A stretch of DNA of 64,000 nucleotides from Rhizomys pruinosus. Its lineage: Eukaryota; Chordata; Mammalia; Rodentia; Spalacidae. The stretch lies in NCBI GenBank assembly GCA_009823505.1, contig VZQC01006609.1, positions 1,091,250 through 1,155,249 of the forward strand. The letters run 5' to 3'. The translations under genes and the position numbers were made by a program. Shown piece after piece: positions 1-11,703 of this stretch. Each line of letters opens with the position of its first letter. Positions within the stretch are counted from its first letter, which is position 1. The notes below the pieces were generated by a model. That model made no database searches. It was not told the origin of the DNA and saw only the letters and a program-made list of their open reading frames with translations.

Positions 1-196
1 TGGCATTGCTGACTTACAGAGTCCTTCAAGTGGGTACTCAGGAGTGGTATAGCTTGATCATATGGTAGATCTATTTGTAGTTTTTTTGAGGAGCTTCCAT
101 ACTGACTTCCAGAGTGGCTGTACCAGTTTACAATCCTTGTAGCAGGGAATAAGTGTTCCTCTTCCCACACATCCCTTCCACTTCTTGCTATTACTT

Positions 197-363
197 GTTT
201 TTCTTTTGTTTTGTTTTGTTTTGTTTTGTTTGAGACAGGGTTTCCTTATAACCACACCTGGCCTGAAACTCACTACGTAGGCTGGCCTCCATCTCACAGA
301 GATCTACCTGTCTTTAGGCTTCCCAAGTGCTCGGGTTAAAGGTGTGCATCACCACACCTGGCT
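197..363 (-). mobile_element. B1 SINE
   Basis: A minus-strand B1 runs from a (TTTTG)n left tail through TGAGACAGGG to CACACCTGGCT, moderately diverged. Confidence 0.9.
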
Positions 364-1314
364 ACTATTTGTGTTTTAACAGATGGCCATTAGTGACATG
401 GATTCTCAGTGCAGTTTTGACTGGCATTAGCTGAAGGCTAAAGATATTGATCACTTTTTCAATTGTCTATTGCTTACCTGTATTCTGTCTCTGAGCACCA
501 TTAATTCATTTCAAATGCCCATACTTTAATGGGATGACTCAGGTTTAGGTCTTTAGTTTTCTGAGTTCTTTCTACAATGTGCTTGCATATTAATTCCCAG
601 TGGGGTATGTAGTTGACTCCTGCATTTCTCTCTGTGTCTGTCTGTATTCATTTCTTGTTGCTTCCTTAATAAATGGCCACAGAGACTTCTTCCCACACCT
701 CTGGAGAAGAGAGGGCCAGGAAGAGTCTTACTGGCTGAGATCCAGGTGCTTGGATTTCCCTTGGTGGAGGCTAGACATATCCCCTCCCTGCCCCTCCCAG
801 CTTGTGGCTGCTGCCTGTTGCTAGCTGTGGCTGCACTGACTAACCTCTGCCCAATCACATAGCCATCTCTCCTGGGCGCCCTCTATCTTACACCCCCCCC
901 CCGTACCCCTGTGATCATATCTAGAGCCCATAGTAATCTCTCAGTCCTTCACCAACTCACCTCAGCCAGGTTCCCTTGGCGGTGTCCCGTGACACTCAGC
1001 AGTCCACCATTTGGACGAGGGTGCCTTTGGTGGCTGTCACTCATCTGGCCTTGGCATCTCTGTGCCTCAGCTTTCCCCCTCTGCCTCTCACTGGCTCTCT
1101 CATAGTCTTCTTGTCCACATTGGTTCCAGGGCCTCTTCTGTGCCATGGCAGTTGGCCATCTCTGCATTGTAGGAAAGATGGGCTAGCTCAAGACCATAAG
1201 CAGTGTTCATGAACTAGCTGGTAGCTCGGATAGTGTCACTCTGGGAATATGACACAGAAGAGAGGAACAGGGCTCTTAAACACACCTAGGGCATTGTTGT
1301 TTTGTTTATTGTTG

Positions 1315-1455
1315 ACAGTGTTGTTTTTGTTTGTTTGTTTGTTTGTTTTGAGATAGAGTCTCCCTATATAGTCTAAGCCGGCCTTGAACTCACATCTATT
1401 CTCTTGCCTCTGCCTTCCTAGTGTTGAGATTATGGGTGTATGCTGCCATGCCTAG
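1315..1455 (-). mobile_element. Old B1 SINE
   Basis: A diverged minus-strand B1 follows a (GTTT)n stretch; GAGATAGAGTCTCCC and CTTGAACTCA are still readable. Confidence 0.8.
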
Positions 1456-2837
1456 GCCATATAGAGCATCTTCAAAAATAGATGGATGGACTAGCAAGAC
1501 AGAGTAGAGCTTGTAGAAGCAGACTCGGGAGTAAATGTGGGAACTTGATATATGACACAGGTGGTGCTACAAATCAGCAGGGAAAGGGTGACTTGTTTAG
1601 TGGCTGGTGGAGGGGGGGAACTAGTTCTCTAACTGGAAAAAATAAAGCCAGATCCCCAGCTTGCACCACATACCAGGGTGGACTCTGGATGGATTAAAGA
1701 CCTCAGCATGAAAGGAAAAATACAAGACTCATAAAAGAAAATGTGAGGGTGTATCTTTGTGACCTTGCAATAGAAAAGGACATGGCACTCAAACAGCACA
1801 GGCCCCAGAAGAAAGATGGGTGGCCATCTAAGGCTGTCAGCTCTGTATGAATGTGTAGACAAAAGCAGCAGCAAGTGACTTATGGGAGGTTTCTGCAGCA
1901 ATTAAAACCAACAAGGGACTTGCAGTGTAATATAGGATGAATTTCTGCAAGCCAACAAGGCAGAATTGGGGAATCCAGTAGAAAAACAGGCAAAGGATAT
2001 TCCTGGGCTGGGAAACCCCATGACTTGTGGACAACTAGAGAAAATGAAACTAATAGAAATTAGTGAGATGCAAATGGACCAACCTCTTCCCATTCTGCAT
2101 GGACACAGACACTGGGGCCACATGGCTATGGACCAAGAGTGTGCTTGAAAGCGAGGCATGTGGTGTCTGTGTTATCTGTAAGTCATAAGTGTGTCAGGAA
2201 GACTTCAGATAAGCAAAATGGTCTCCCTGTCCCCCAAATTACATTCCTTTTCTTGGAGGCTTTCAGTAGAAATTGTGCTCAATTATTATTATATTTCAAA
2301 CTCATTGAATGTTTTTGTAGAAATCGGTTTTCTTTCTTTTTAAAGAAGGACTAACATAATGTCCTCAGTTTTGCCTCTTGGCCTGTGAAGTCTAAGGTAT
2401 TTCCTGTGGCATTTTACAGAGAAGGCTTTTCCAGACCCTTCCAAATTGGTGAGAAGCCACATGTTATTAGGTTGAATTACATAAAATCGCCACTTTCATA
2501 GGTCCAAAATGGTTGAATGCCAGCTCTCTGCTATAGTTTAACTTAATAGATGGACCTACAGCAAAATAGATAAATATTTAAACCCAGTGTTGAGTCATAA
2601 AAGAAAGGGGCAAGGTAATTCCATTTCTGTAAGATAGAAAGGGGAAAAAGTCAGAAGAGATGGCATTAATGAGAAAGCATTGGTGTGTGCCACAGGTGCT
2701 GGGATGGGAACTTTGAGAGACAGGAGCAGGTGGGATGGGTTTTCCTAGTATCTGCTGGGTGATAACCACGTGCCAAGCCAGCTTCAGGTGGTTCCCAGGG
2801 GGTTCATTCTTTTACTCCTCAGCACACTGGGGAAGAA

Positions 2838-2950
2838 GGCGCTATCATTGTGCCCTCTTTGTAGATGGGAAAAACCAAGCTCAGAGTGATCAGTTAACTT
2901 GCCCAAGGCCACTCAGCTTTAAATGTCAGAGCTGGGAGTTGAATGTGATG
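2838..2950 (-). repeat. MIR remnant
   Basis: The order of GATGGGAAAAACCAAGCTCA, TTGCCCAAGGCCACTCAG and CAGAGCTGGGA fits the antisense MIR core. Confidence 0.6.
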
Positions 2951-3002
2951 ATGGTGGACTGGGCAGATGACGCCACAGCTAAAACAGTTGCTGTACACAA
3001 GA

Positions 3003-3235
3003 GTGAGTTCAGGTGGGTGTGGTGGCCTCCCTATAACTCCATTCTAGGAAGAGAGGGACAGGGAACCCCCAGAGCAAGCTGGCTAGGGAGAGTAGCCATA
3101 TTGGTAAGCTCTGGGTTTGATTGAGAGACCTTACCTCAATGAAGAAGGTAGAACAATCAAGGATGATTCTGGAAATTAACCTCAGTCCCCCACATGCATG
3201 TGTTGATATGTGCTCTCGCACATGCAAAAAATGCA
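3003..3235 (+). mobile_element. B3-like SINE remnant
   Basis: A diverged plus-strand SINE is recognised by GAGAGACCTTACCTCA and by a tail around AACCTCAGTCCCCCACATGC followed by CA-rich sequence. Confidence 0.6.
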
Positions 3236-4159
3236 TAGACACATGCACAAAAATTGGACAAAAAAATGATGAGTGCAGGGCAATAAAGAGGGTTGAAGGG
3301 CCAAGGGGCATGCAGCGTGCTGAAAAGACACAGTCCACTCTTCCACTCTTGCCTGAATCCTGCACCCTACCACGTCCTCAGCACTGGGAAGATCCCTGGA
3401 GTTTCTTTACCATCCTGAATCCCCTCTCCATGATCTAGAGCCCTGGCCTTGTTCTCTGACTGCCCACGGCACGGAGTCCAAAGGGTCAGGATCTGTGGAT
3501 ACTCTCCACACCTTAACCCCACTTAGAGCAGTGGATGTGTCACTCACAGGCCAAGCAACTGACCAAGGCCCCCAAGCAATGGCTGTGGCATTCGGACACT
3601 ATGGTGTGACCATTAAGTAAGGACTTTGGATCAAACGTGTTCAAATCCTGGCTCAGAGGATTTGAAGTTGCCACACTGAGCCAAAACTGCAAGGGGTCTT
3701 TCTCCTTTCATCATGAGATACGGAAGCCTGGGGGCTCTGTTAGCCTGGTGATCCAAGTTGAGTGGTATAGATGAGAGTTGGCACTAAGCCATCTCTGTTC
3801 CTGTATCCAGAGCCTTCCTGTCACCCCCAGCCACTTCTACACCAGGGCAACTGTGAAGTGCTTAGCTTTCCTTATTTCTGCAGGGAGCCCAGAGACCAAG
3901 TGACCGTCTGTGGCCCGATGACTCAGAACTGCTAATTGGGCTTGGCCAAGGGGAAGCCGGGTCTTGGGGTGGGGGTGCTCTGAGATGAGTGCTGATGTTC
4001 CCTGGCACTGTGGGGAGGGGATGCCCCTGCCTGGCTCAGCTCACACATAGTCTGGACTCCATGTGAAGAAAGCACCCCACTTCTCTCTCAGCTAGAATCA
4101 GCTCAGGAATCCCACACCAGAGTCATAAAGACCCTTCATCTCTTTTAAAGTTCCGTTCA

Positions 4160-4326
4160 TTTATATGTGTACATGTGCCATGTGTGTGGGAGTGCACACA
4201 TGCCATAGTGCCTGTGTAGAGGTCAGAGTCCATTCCGTCCTCCTCTTTGTGTATTTAGAGGATCAAGCTCAGGTCGTGAGGCTTATGCACACACACCTTT
4301 ACCCACTGAATCATCTCATCAGCCCT
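4160..4326 (-). mobile_element. B3 SINE
   Basis: A minus-strand B3 ends in TTTACCCACTGAATCATCTC and CAGCCC. Confidence 0.75.
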
Positions 4327-5557
4327 CTGTCTCATTTTCTATGAGCACAATGGTGAACCATTCCCGAGAGGAGTAGATTAAGGTCAGCAAGGTTATGTGA
4401 CATGTAGGGTCATACTACACCAAGACATGATGGCACCCTAGGTCCGTGGGAGTCTCAAGTTCCCACGCTTCCTCTGGCCTCGTTGGAATGTCAGACAGTG
4501 CTGCTTGTGCAGGCCTTCCCTGTGCTAGCTCCATTTTGCAGATGGATAGCTGAGACCCAGACAGCTTGAAATAAAAGCTCAAAGTGAAATAGTTGAAGTG
4601 GTAGCTAGTTGACTTCCGTACAGTCTCAGTTCTGTCTGCCATCCGAGAGTCAGGGTGGTAGGAGGGTCACAGGGTGGGAGGTGAGGCTGGAGCTGCCCTG
4701 GCTCAGCATAGCAAGCAGAGAGGAGACCCAGCTGGATACCAGAAAGTACTGGGAGCCAGGATAGAGGGCTGTGCTGGGCAGGCAGGAGCCTTATAGGGTG
4801 CAAGAGGAGGGGAGGACAGAGGAGAGGTTTGGCCTGCCCACCCTAGCCTGTTTCCCAGCCCCAGCCCTGCCTCTGAGCCGCCCAGAACTTCCTCCCTCCC
4901 AGGTTGGGGACATGCGGTCGCTGAGGTCAGGTCTTTGTTTGAAGGACAGATAATTAATCCCACAAAGTAATCCCAGCACACTCTGGCAGATTTATGGAGA
5001 TCGCCTCAGTCCCAGGAACACGGCCGGATCATCTTTCATCTCCCTACAAAGCAAGTGACTTACTAGAGCACGGGCCCTGGACATGGGGAGTTCATTTAGG
5101 GGAGTCCTCCCTCCACTGGGGAGATTGATCGCCATGCTAGCAGAGGCCTGGGTGGGAGGGGAAAAGCAGGCTCAAGACTCCTCCTCTCCTCTGGCCCTTC
5201 TCCATCTCCTCCCAACACTGCCATAGGCACCCAGCTGGCATCCTGTGCAGCCCTCCCAAGTCACAGGCATGAGAGCAAAGGCCAGGGAAGGCCAAGGAGC
5301 GGCTTGGTTCCCCCCTCCACTGCCCACTTGTTCCATAGATGAAGCTCCCAGAACCCCCATGTGGTCCTCAGTCTCCAGCCAAGGTGGGAGATGGGATGGT
5401 TTGCCATGGCTGTCGGCTGGCCCTCCAAAGCTGAGGAAGCCCAGGACACAGCGTGAGGCTCAGGGCAGTTGCCTCTGGTCTGTGGACTCTGCCACTAGCT
5501 TGCCGAGCACATTAGGGGCACTGTGGTCATCCTTTGAAACACCACAGATTCTTCTGT

Positions 5558-5679
5558 GTGTGTATGTATGTGTGTACGTGTGTGCATGCATGTTCATTCA
5601 TGTGCGTGGGAATTGAATTCAGTGGGAATTGAACCCAGGGCCTTGGGAATGCCTGGCCCTGAGCTACAGCACCAGCCCT
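5558..5679 (-). mobile_element. ID/B4-type SINE fragment with TG-rich start
   Basis: TGTGTATGTATG-type sequence is followed by GAATTGAACCCAGGGCCTTG and GAGCTACAGCACCAGCCC, the reverse of an ID/B4 head. A T/A-rich stretch (5686-5795) separates it from the next SINE. Confidence 0.65.
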
Positions 5680-5794
5680 TATTTACTTTTTATTTTTTTA
5701 TATTTATATAATTTTTATTTTTTATTTTATTTTATTATTTATTTATTATTTTTTTAAATTTTTAATAAAGGAGATTTTATTTTATTTATTGTTT

Positions 5795-5997
5795 TTTATG
5801 TGTATAGGTGTAATGTCTGCATGGAGGTTGGTGCACCCGTGTCATGCAATGCCTTGGAAGTTAGAAGAGGGCGTTGGATTCCCCTGGAACTGGAGTTAGA
5901 GATGGTTCTTAGCCGCCATGTGGGTGCTGGGAATTGAACGCTAGTCCTTTGCAAGAGCAGTCAACGCTCTTAACCGCTGAGCTATCTCTCCAGCCCC
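5795..5997 (-). mobile_element. B2 SINE
   Basis: A nearly full-length minus-strand B2 ends in GAGCTATCTCTCCAGCCCC. It lacks the internal duplication seen in three other B2 copies here. Confidence 0.93.
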
Positions 5998-6004
5998 TTA
6001 ATTT

Positions 6005-6092
6005 ATGTGTTGAGACAAGGTCTTACTCTAGTCTAGAACTGGTGATCCTCTGCCTCAGCGGGGATCATAGGTATGTACCACCATCCCCCACC
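6005..6092 (-). mobile_element. B1 fragment
   Basis: TGAGACAAGGTCTTACTCTA and GTACCACCATCCCCC mark a shortened minus-strand B1. Confidence 0.7.
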
Positions 6093-6560
6093 TGTTAGCT
6101 GCTTTGATAGAGATATTGTCAGACACCCCATGAGCTGGCTGCTGGAAACATGGCCCTGAGCAGACAATGCTGTCACCCATAAACTTAGTCTAGAGAGGAT
6201 GAGGAAAACAGATGGGCAGATTGACAGGTGAGATAACTGGAGAGAGTGACAACCCACAGGGAAATAAAATGGGGGTGTGGCAGAGAGTAGGGGAGCTGGG
6301 CTGCTTAGCTGGAGCACTTGGAGTAGCCCTGTGTGACATGGTGACATCTGAGTGAGGTAGAAAGGGAGCTATGGACAGAAAGAGTTCCAGATAGCAGAAA
6401 CAGCATCCCTGACCAACAGGATATACTTAGGAAACGTTGGAAAGGAGGTTGGATGAGGCTGAGGACTGGTCACTTAAGTTCTGCAGACCAGGAGGACTTG
6501 AAACTTTATTCTATTGGTGCAAGGAAGATAGGACAGTGGAGGATCTTAAAAGATTGTTGA

Positions 6561-6821
6561 GGTGATGGAGAGATGGCTCAGTGATTAAGAGCACTGACTG
6601 CTCTTGCAGAGGACCCAGGTTCGATTCCCAGCACCCACTTGGTGGCTAAAAACCATCTTTAAGCCAGCTAGGTGTGGTAACATGTCTTTAATCCCAGCAC
6701 TCAGGAGGCAGAGACAGGCAGATATCTGTGAGTTCAAGGCCAGCCTGGTCTACACAGTGAGTTCCAGGCCAGCTGGGGCTATAGGGAGACCCTGTCTCAA
6801 AAAAAGACCAAAAAAAAAAAA
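6561..6821 (+). mobile_element. B2 head joined to full B1
   Basis: The first 100 bp is a plus-strand B2 head (GAGATGGCTCAGTGATTAAG). It stops abruptly and a full plus-strand B1 follows from 6663 with an A-rich tail. This is either a truncated B2 interrupted by B1 or a template-switch fusion. Confidence 0.88.
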
Positions 6822-7619
6822 TTACTGAAAGAACTGTTCAGTGGAGAATGGGCTGTGTGGCAGGGAACACTGAGTGCCCCAAGCGTGGCCTGAGCTCTGT
6901 CCCCAGGCCCCTCTTTGTCAAGAGTGGCCAGAGGCTTTGGGAAGATGAACCTGCTGAGGTTCATCCCCCACCAAAAATAGAAGGACAGCCCGTTTGGCCA
7001 GTTTTCGCTTGCTCAGCAGAAGTTATCCACTGAGAGACGAGTGAGCCAGAGACAGCAGCGTCTTGGGATGCCCGTCCCTCCCTGGCTGGCTGGGCTCATT
7101 CATAAAGCATTCTCCAAATGTCTCCTTGGCCTGAGGCACTGGGCCAGGGGCTGGGGACATCATATGACATCCAGGGACAAGGCTACCCTGGGCAGGGGGA
7201 GGGTGCTAAGACCGGCTAGCTGTCCCCTCACCCCATCTATCCCAGCCCAGGGCCCCCTGGCCATGCTCATCATAGCAGGCTGAGCTCAGTGGGGAATGTA
7301 GAGAATTAAATACCCTGAGTGTGCTCCCCGGTGACGTGCGGACAGTGCCAGACTGCCTTCTGGTTCTTTTCCACTCTTCTGTTCTTTAAGCGATGAAATA
7401 TGGCAGGTGTTGAAGAGCTGCTTTTTCATGGGAGTCTGTGCTCCAAGATCTTCTCTGGGAACTGTGGGAGAGGCCATGACACCCACACGGCTTCAAACAT
7501 GGGCCCCAAATTAAATGGGGACCCTGTCTAAGGGCACAGGAAGGAATCTCCCAGCCTGAGCAGTGGGGAGTTGGTGTGACTGCTTGCATTTTGAGTTTTG
7601 ACACTTCATCTATAGTGTT

Positions 7620-8027
7620 TGTTCTAGTTTGTCTTCCATTGCTGTGACAAAACACTCTGACCGACACCAACTTGGGGAGGAAAGGGTTTATTCAGCTTAC
7701 ATCTCCTGGGTCACAGTTCATCACTTAGGGAGCCCAAGGCAGGAACTCACGGCAGGAACCTGGAGTCAGGAGCTGAAGCACAGGCCATGGAGGAATGCCG
7801 TTCAATGGCTTGCTACCCTGGCTCATGCCCAGCCTGCCCTCTTATAAGGTACACAACAACCTGCCCAGGGTGGCACCACTCATTGTGGGCTGGGCCCTCC
7901 CACAACGCTCGACCATCAAGACAATACTCCACAGATGTGGCCACAGGCCAATCCAATGGAGCCAATTCCCCAGTTGAGGCTCCCTCAACCCAGGTGTGTC
8001 AAGTTGACACTAAAGCTATCCAGCACA
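7620..8027 (-). repeat. 3' LTR of the retroelement (minus-strand sense)
   Basis: This is the partner of 9190-9597 and has the same length with no indels. The first bases at the + strand left edge are TGTTCTAG, directly after the GTGTT target duplication. Confidence 0.85.
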
Positions 8028-8511
8028 ATTGACCCCTTGTCAACTTGACACACAAACACATCACTATTAAACCACCTTTCCAGTTCTTATCCCCAAAGTA
8101 TGATGTTAACACTAATCACAACCTAAGACAGTACATCCTTAAAAGCCCCACAGTCCTTAAAATGTCCAAACACTTAAAAGTCCAGTCTATTAAAAGTCTC
8201 TTAACTGTGGGCTGCTGTAAAATCCAAAACAAGTACTGTCTTATTTCAAAGGGAAGAATCAGGCACTCTCAAACAAAACCTAAGTCCAGCAAGTAGCTCA
8301 AGGCTGGACACCTGGGATTCACTCACGATCTTCTGGGCTCCAAAGGGTCTCGGCAGCTCCCCCTCTCCGACTCTGCCGTCCGTGGCACACTCATCTCGCA
8401 GGCCCAGGCCGACTCCATTCTACACCTACCGCTGCTCTTGGTGGTCGTCCCAGGGTACCGGCATCTCCAAAAAGCTGGGGTCGCCACTGAAACTGAGGCA
8501 GCACCTTCACC

Positions 8512-8954
8512 AATGGTCTCTTCTGACCTCTCCTGGTGCAAAGCCTCAGCTTCTCTCCATGACCCCTGCAATCCTGGGGTCTTCACTGCAACCGAGGTGC
8601 ACTTCCACCAATGGTCTTTCCTGACCTCTCACAGTGCCAAGCCTCGGCTGCTCTCTGTGACCCCCTCAAATTTCAACACCAGAACCATATAGGAGACTCT
8701 TACACACTACCAAGTCCTGCTTCTGGCTTGAGATGGAGGCTCAGGCCCCTTCTGGAACACAGCTTCTGTGTGCTGACCCTGAAGAAATTCTTCCCAGAAG
8801 ATTTCACCACAGTGATGCTGGTCTCTTGTTACTTACAGCTGATTTTTCAGCCCCAGCTAACCAGCATCAATTGTCCCAGTACAACAAAGATTTCACTTCA
8901 GGTTCTGGTCTCTTGTTACTTACAGCTGATTCTTCAGCCCCAGCTGACCAGAAC
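8512..8954 (-). repeat. Internal short duplications in the retroelement body
   Basis: The interior carries two imperfect direct duplications. One pairs a segment near 8514-8552 with one near 8613-8650. The other pairs a roughly 44-bp segment near 8820 with one near 8909, both including TTGTTACTTACAGCTGAT. They add length but no recognisable coding sequence. Confidence 0.6.
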
Positions 8955-9189
8955 CCACAGATTACACAGTCCTGATGATCTCTGTTCCCCTTTGAAACTA
9001 GAAACTTCACAAGCCAGGCCTCCATCTTCTACAAATCCTTCAGCAAAACTGCTCCAAGCTCCACAGCAACAATCTTTAGGCATTCAATGATCTTCCCAGC
9101 CCAAAGTTCCAAATGCCTCCACAATCCTTCCCCAAAACACCAAGGTCAGGTCTGTCACAGCAATACCCCACTCTTCTGGTACCAATTTC

Positions 9190-9597
9190 TGTTCTAGTTT
9201 GTCTTCCACTGCTGTGACAAAACACTCTGACCAACACCAATTTGGGGAGGAAAGGGTTTATTCAGCTTACATCTCCTGGGTCACAGTTCACCACTCAGGG
9301 AGCCCAAGGCAGGAACTCACGGCAGGAACCTGGAGGCAGGAGCTGAAGCACAGGCCATGGAGGAATGCCGTTCAATGGCTTGCTACCCTGGCTCATGCCC
9401 AGCCTGCCCTCTTATAAGGTACACAACAACCTGCCCAGGGTGGCACCACTCATTGTGGGCTGGGCCCTCTCACAATGCTCGACCATCAAGACAATACTCC
9501 ACAGATGTGACCACAGGCCAATCCAATGGAGCCAATTCCCCAGTTGAGGCTCCCTCAACCCAGGTGTGTCAAGCTGACACTAAAGCTATCCAGCACA
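9190..9597 (-). repeat. 5' LTR of the retroelement (minus-strand sense)
   Basis: This 408-bp repeat matches the one at 7620-8027 base for base except at ten positions. In minus-strand sense it begins TGTGCTGG and ends CTAGAACA. A TATAAG motif lies near its middle and GAATAAACC near its end, giving a plausible U3-R-U5 order. Confidence 0.85.
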
Positions 9598-9610
9598 GTG
9601 TTCAAAGATG

Positions 9611-9846
9611 AGCAGGCCAGGATATAGCTCAGTTCACAGATAGAGTGCTTGCCTAGCATGCGTGAAGTCCCAGGTTCCATCCCCGGTACCACATAAAACA
9701 GGTGTGGTTTTGCACACCCGTAATCCCAACACACAAGAGGTGGAGGCAGAAGGAGAGTAGGAATTTATGGCTATCCTTGGTTACATTGTGAGTTTGGGGC
9801 CAGCCTGGGCTATATGAGACTCTGACTCAAAAAATATAATAATAAA
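9611..9846 (+). mobile_element. B4 SINE
   Basis: An ID-type head (TAGAGTGCTTGCCTAGCATG) fused to a B1-type tail defines B4. It begins within ten bases of the LTR element's right target duplication. Confidence 0.8.
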
Positions 9847-11093
9847 GATAAACTTGAATTTGGTCTGATTATACCATTAAAAAATTCAGTGATAGGGGCT
9901 TTGAAATAAGTACTATGGTAAGCACGGACACCAGTGTCTGTTGTACCAGGCAGTAGGCTTATAGGGTTCCACCGTTCTTGTCTTTATGTTTCCATATTCG
10001 GAAGTTTCTATCAGAAAACTTTTTTTTCTGTGTGGGGGGGGGTCCCCAAAGTTTCCAGAGGACTCACCCCAATTCTGGAATCCACACATGACCCATGGCT
10101 GGGCTGGGTACTCAAAGTTGAGCTACCCTGAGATCTATCTATGTCAGCCCAGCCCAGCCCAGCCCAGCTTTTGATTCGTGGTGTGGCTCTGACCAAGTTA
10201 CTTCCTGTCTCTGATCTACAAAGTCCGGACTCTGAACCCCATCTGTTGCCTCCTCTTACACCTGGCACATGTGGATGCAAGGCTGCAGGGCCCATCTAGA
10301 GCAGAGCTGCAGGAAAAGCCCCTTATGTCTCCAGTCTCTTCAGAGAACTTCCTAGGCTGGCAGGTTCTAGACTTGCCTTTGCAGGAAAGATTTCTGCTGC
10401 TGCTAATTGGAAAGGCATTACTCCCCATGGCTTTGCCATGGCAACAACGCCTGTCAGCTCACTCAAGGTCCTGCCAAGTCCTGCAGTCAATGCCCTGTTC
10501 AGCATTCTCTGTCCCTGACCCCAGGGCCTCCACATGGCGGGCTTTACCTAATTCTCCCAGCATCCGAGTTCTGGGGACCACCCCCCAGCCTTCCTGCCTT
10601 TAGGCAGGGACCCCTCCTGGAGGACAAATTGCATCTTTTCTTGTGAGTGTAAAGATTCTGACTCATCATTACAAGAACCCAAGACCTTTGATGTTTATCC
10701 CATTACCGGGTGGGTCTGGATGTCACTCAATATGCTGTTTTTAACTCTGTCATCCCAAGATATCAGCATCCCCTTTGGTGTTATGCTCTGAGTCACCCAA
10801 CAGACCCAGAGCATACATGCATGTGCACACGGACACACAGGCACATAGGCAGGCACATGTGCATGTGTGTGCACACACACAGCATCAGGAACTGGGCTAG
10901 CCCAATCTGTGCTCCTTCTGGTGCAGATCTGAGATAAACAGGAGGAACTCATCTTTTGCAGCAAAAACTCTGGGTTTTGAATCAGCTCCCCAGGAAGACA
11001 GATGACACAAGGAGGTTCCTTCAGTGATCAATCAATGATGTGTCATTTCCTTCCTTCTCGAGAGTAACTTAAAATAATGGTCAGTCTGTAGTA

Positions 11094-11286
11094 GGCACTT
11101 CCTTGGTGCCGGATGCTGTGCTGAATTGGCCAGCTGTATTACTCACTCCAGTCCTCAAATTGGCCCTGGGAGATAATAACTGGCCTTCCTCTTCAACAGT
11201 CAAGGAAACTGAAGCCCAGAGATAGTAGTCACTGACCACAGTCACCCAGCCAGTGAGGATTGATGTTGGGATTTGAACCCTGGCCT
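11094..11286 (-). repeat. MIR remnant
   Basis: TCAAGGAAACTGAAGCCCAG, CAGTCACCCAGCCAGTGAGG and GGATTTGAACCCTGG are in antisense MIR order. Confidence 0.7.
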
Positions 11287-11548
11287 CAACCATCAAAACA
11301 TGTACCCTTTGCAGAGGGCCAGATCCTGCTATGGCCATGTTGACCCTCTGACCCTCAGGTACCTCAGCCCTCTGGCCATGGTTTTCTGGTCATAGTAGGG
11401 GCCGGGCAGCATGAAGACGGGCCCTGTGTGTTCTTGAATGAGCGCCAGAACCCACTGCACCATGACATGTTTGAACCAGAAGAGTCCTAGGGGCTTCCTA
11501 ATACACTGAGTATATTGGGTCCAGCATAGCATACTGGCCTTCGGGAGA

Positions 11549-11574
11549 TAAGAGGGAGGGAGGGAGGAGGGAGA

Positions 11575-11636
<62 letters not shown>

Positions 11637-11703
11637 AAGAGAAAGAGAGAAAGAGAGAGAAAGAGAAAGAGAGAAAGAGAGAGAGAGAAAGAGAAAGAGA
11701 AAG
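11549..11703 (+). repeat. (GA)n polypurine tract with G4-type start
   Basis: About 155 bp of almost pure purine on the + strand begins with GGGAGGGAGGGAGGAGGG, which fits a four-run G-quadruplex pattern, and then becomes (GA)n and (GAAA)n. The Ser-Leu and Phe-Ser frames on the minus strand are artefacts of this. Confidence 0.95.

Larger units (their letters stand above)
7615..9602 (-). mobile_element. Intact non-autonomous LTR retroelement (ERVL/MaLR-like) with target duplications
   Basis: Two 408-bp direct repeats (7620-8027 and 9190-9597) enclose a 1,162-bp interior. Both LTRs begin TG and end CA. On the minus strand each carries a TATAAG box and an AATAAA polyadenylation signal. The interior just after the minus-strand 5' LTR starts with TGGTACCAG followed by AAGAGTGGGG, close to a tRNA-Leu primer-binding site, and a short AAGGGG purine run precedes the 3' LTR. 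Flanks repeat GTGTT (7615-7619 and 9598-9602), a 5-bp target duplication as ERV-L relatives make. I counted 10 differences between the LTRs, about 97.5% identity. No gag, pol or env protein is recognisable inside, as expected for MaLR-type elements. The family name is inferred, not established. Confidence 0.85.

Noticed and set aside
8611..9090. 159-codon open frame on the + strand
   Set aside because: It lies inside the LTR element, antisense to it, shows internal duplications and no known domain.
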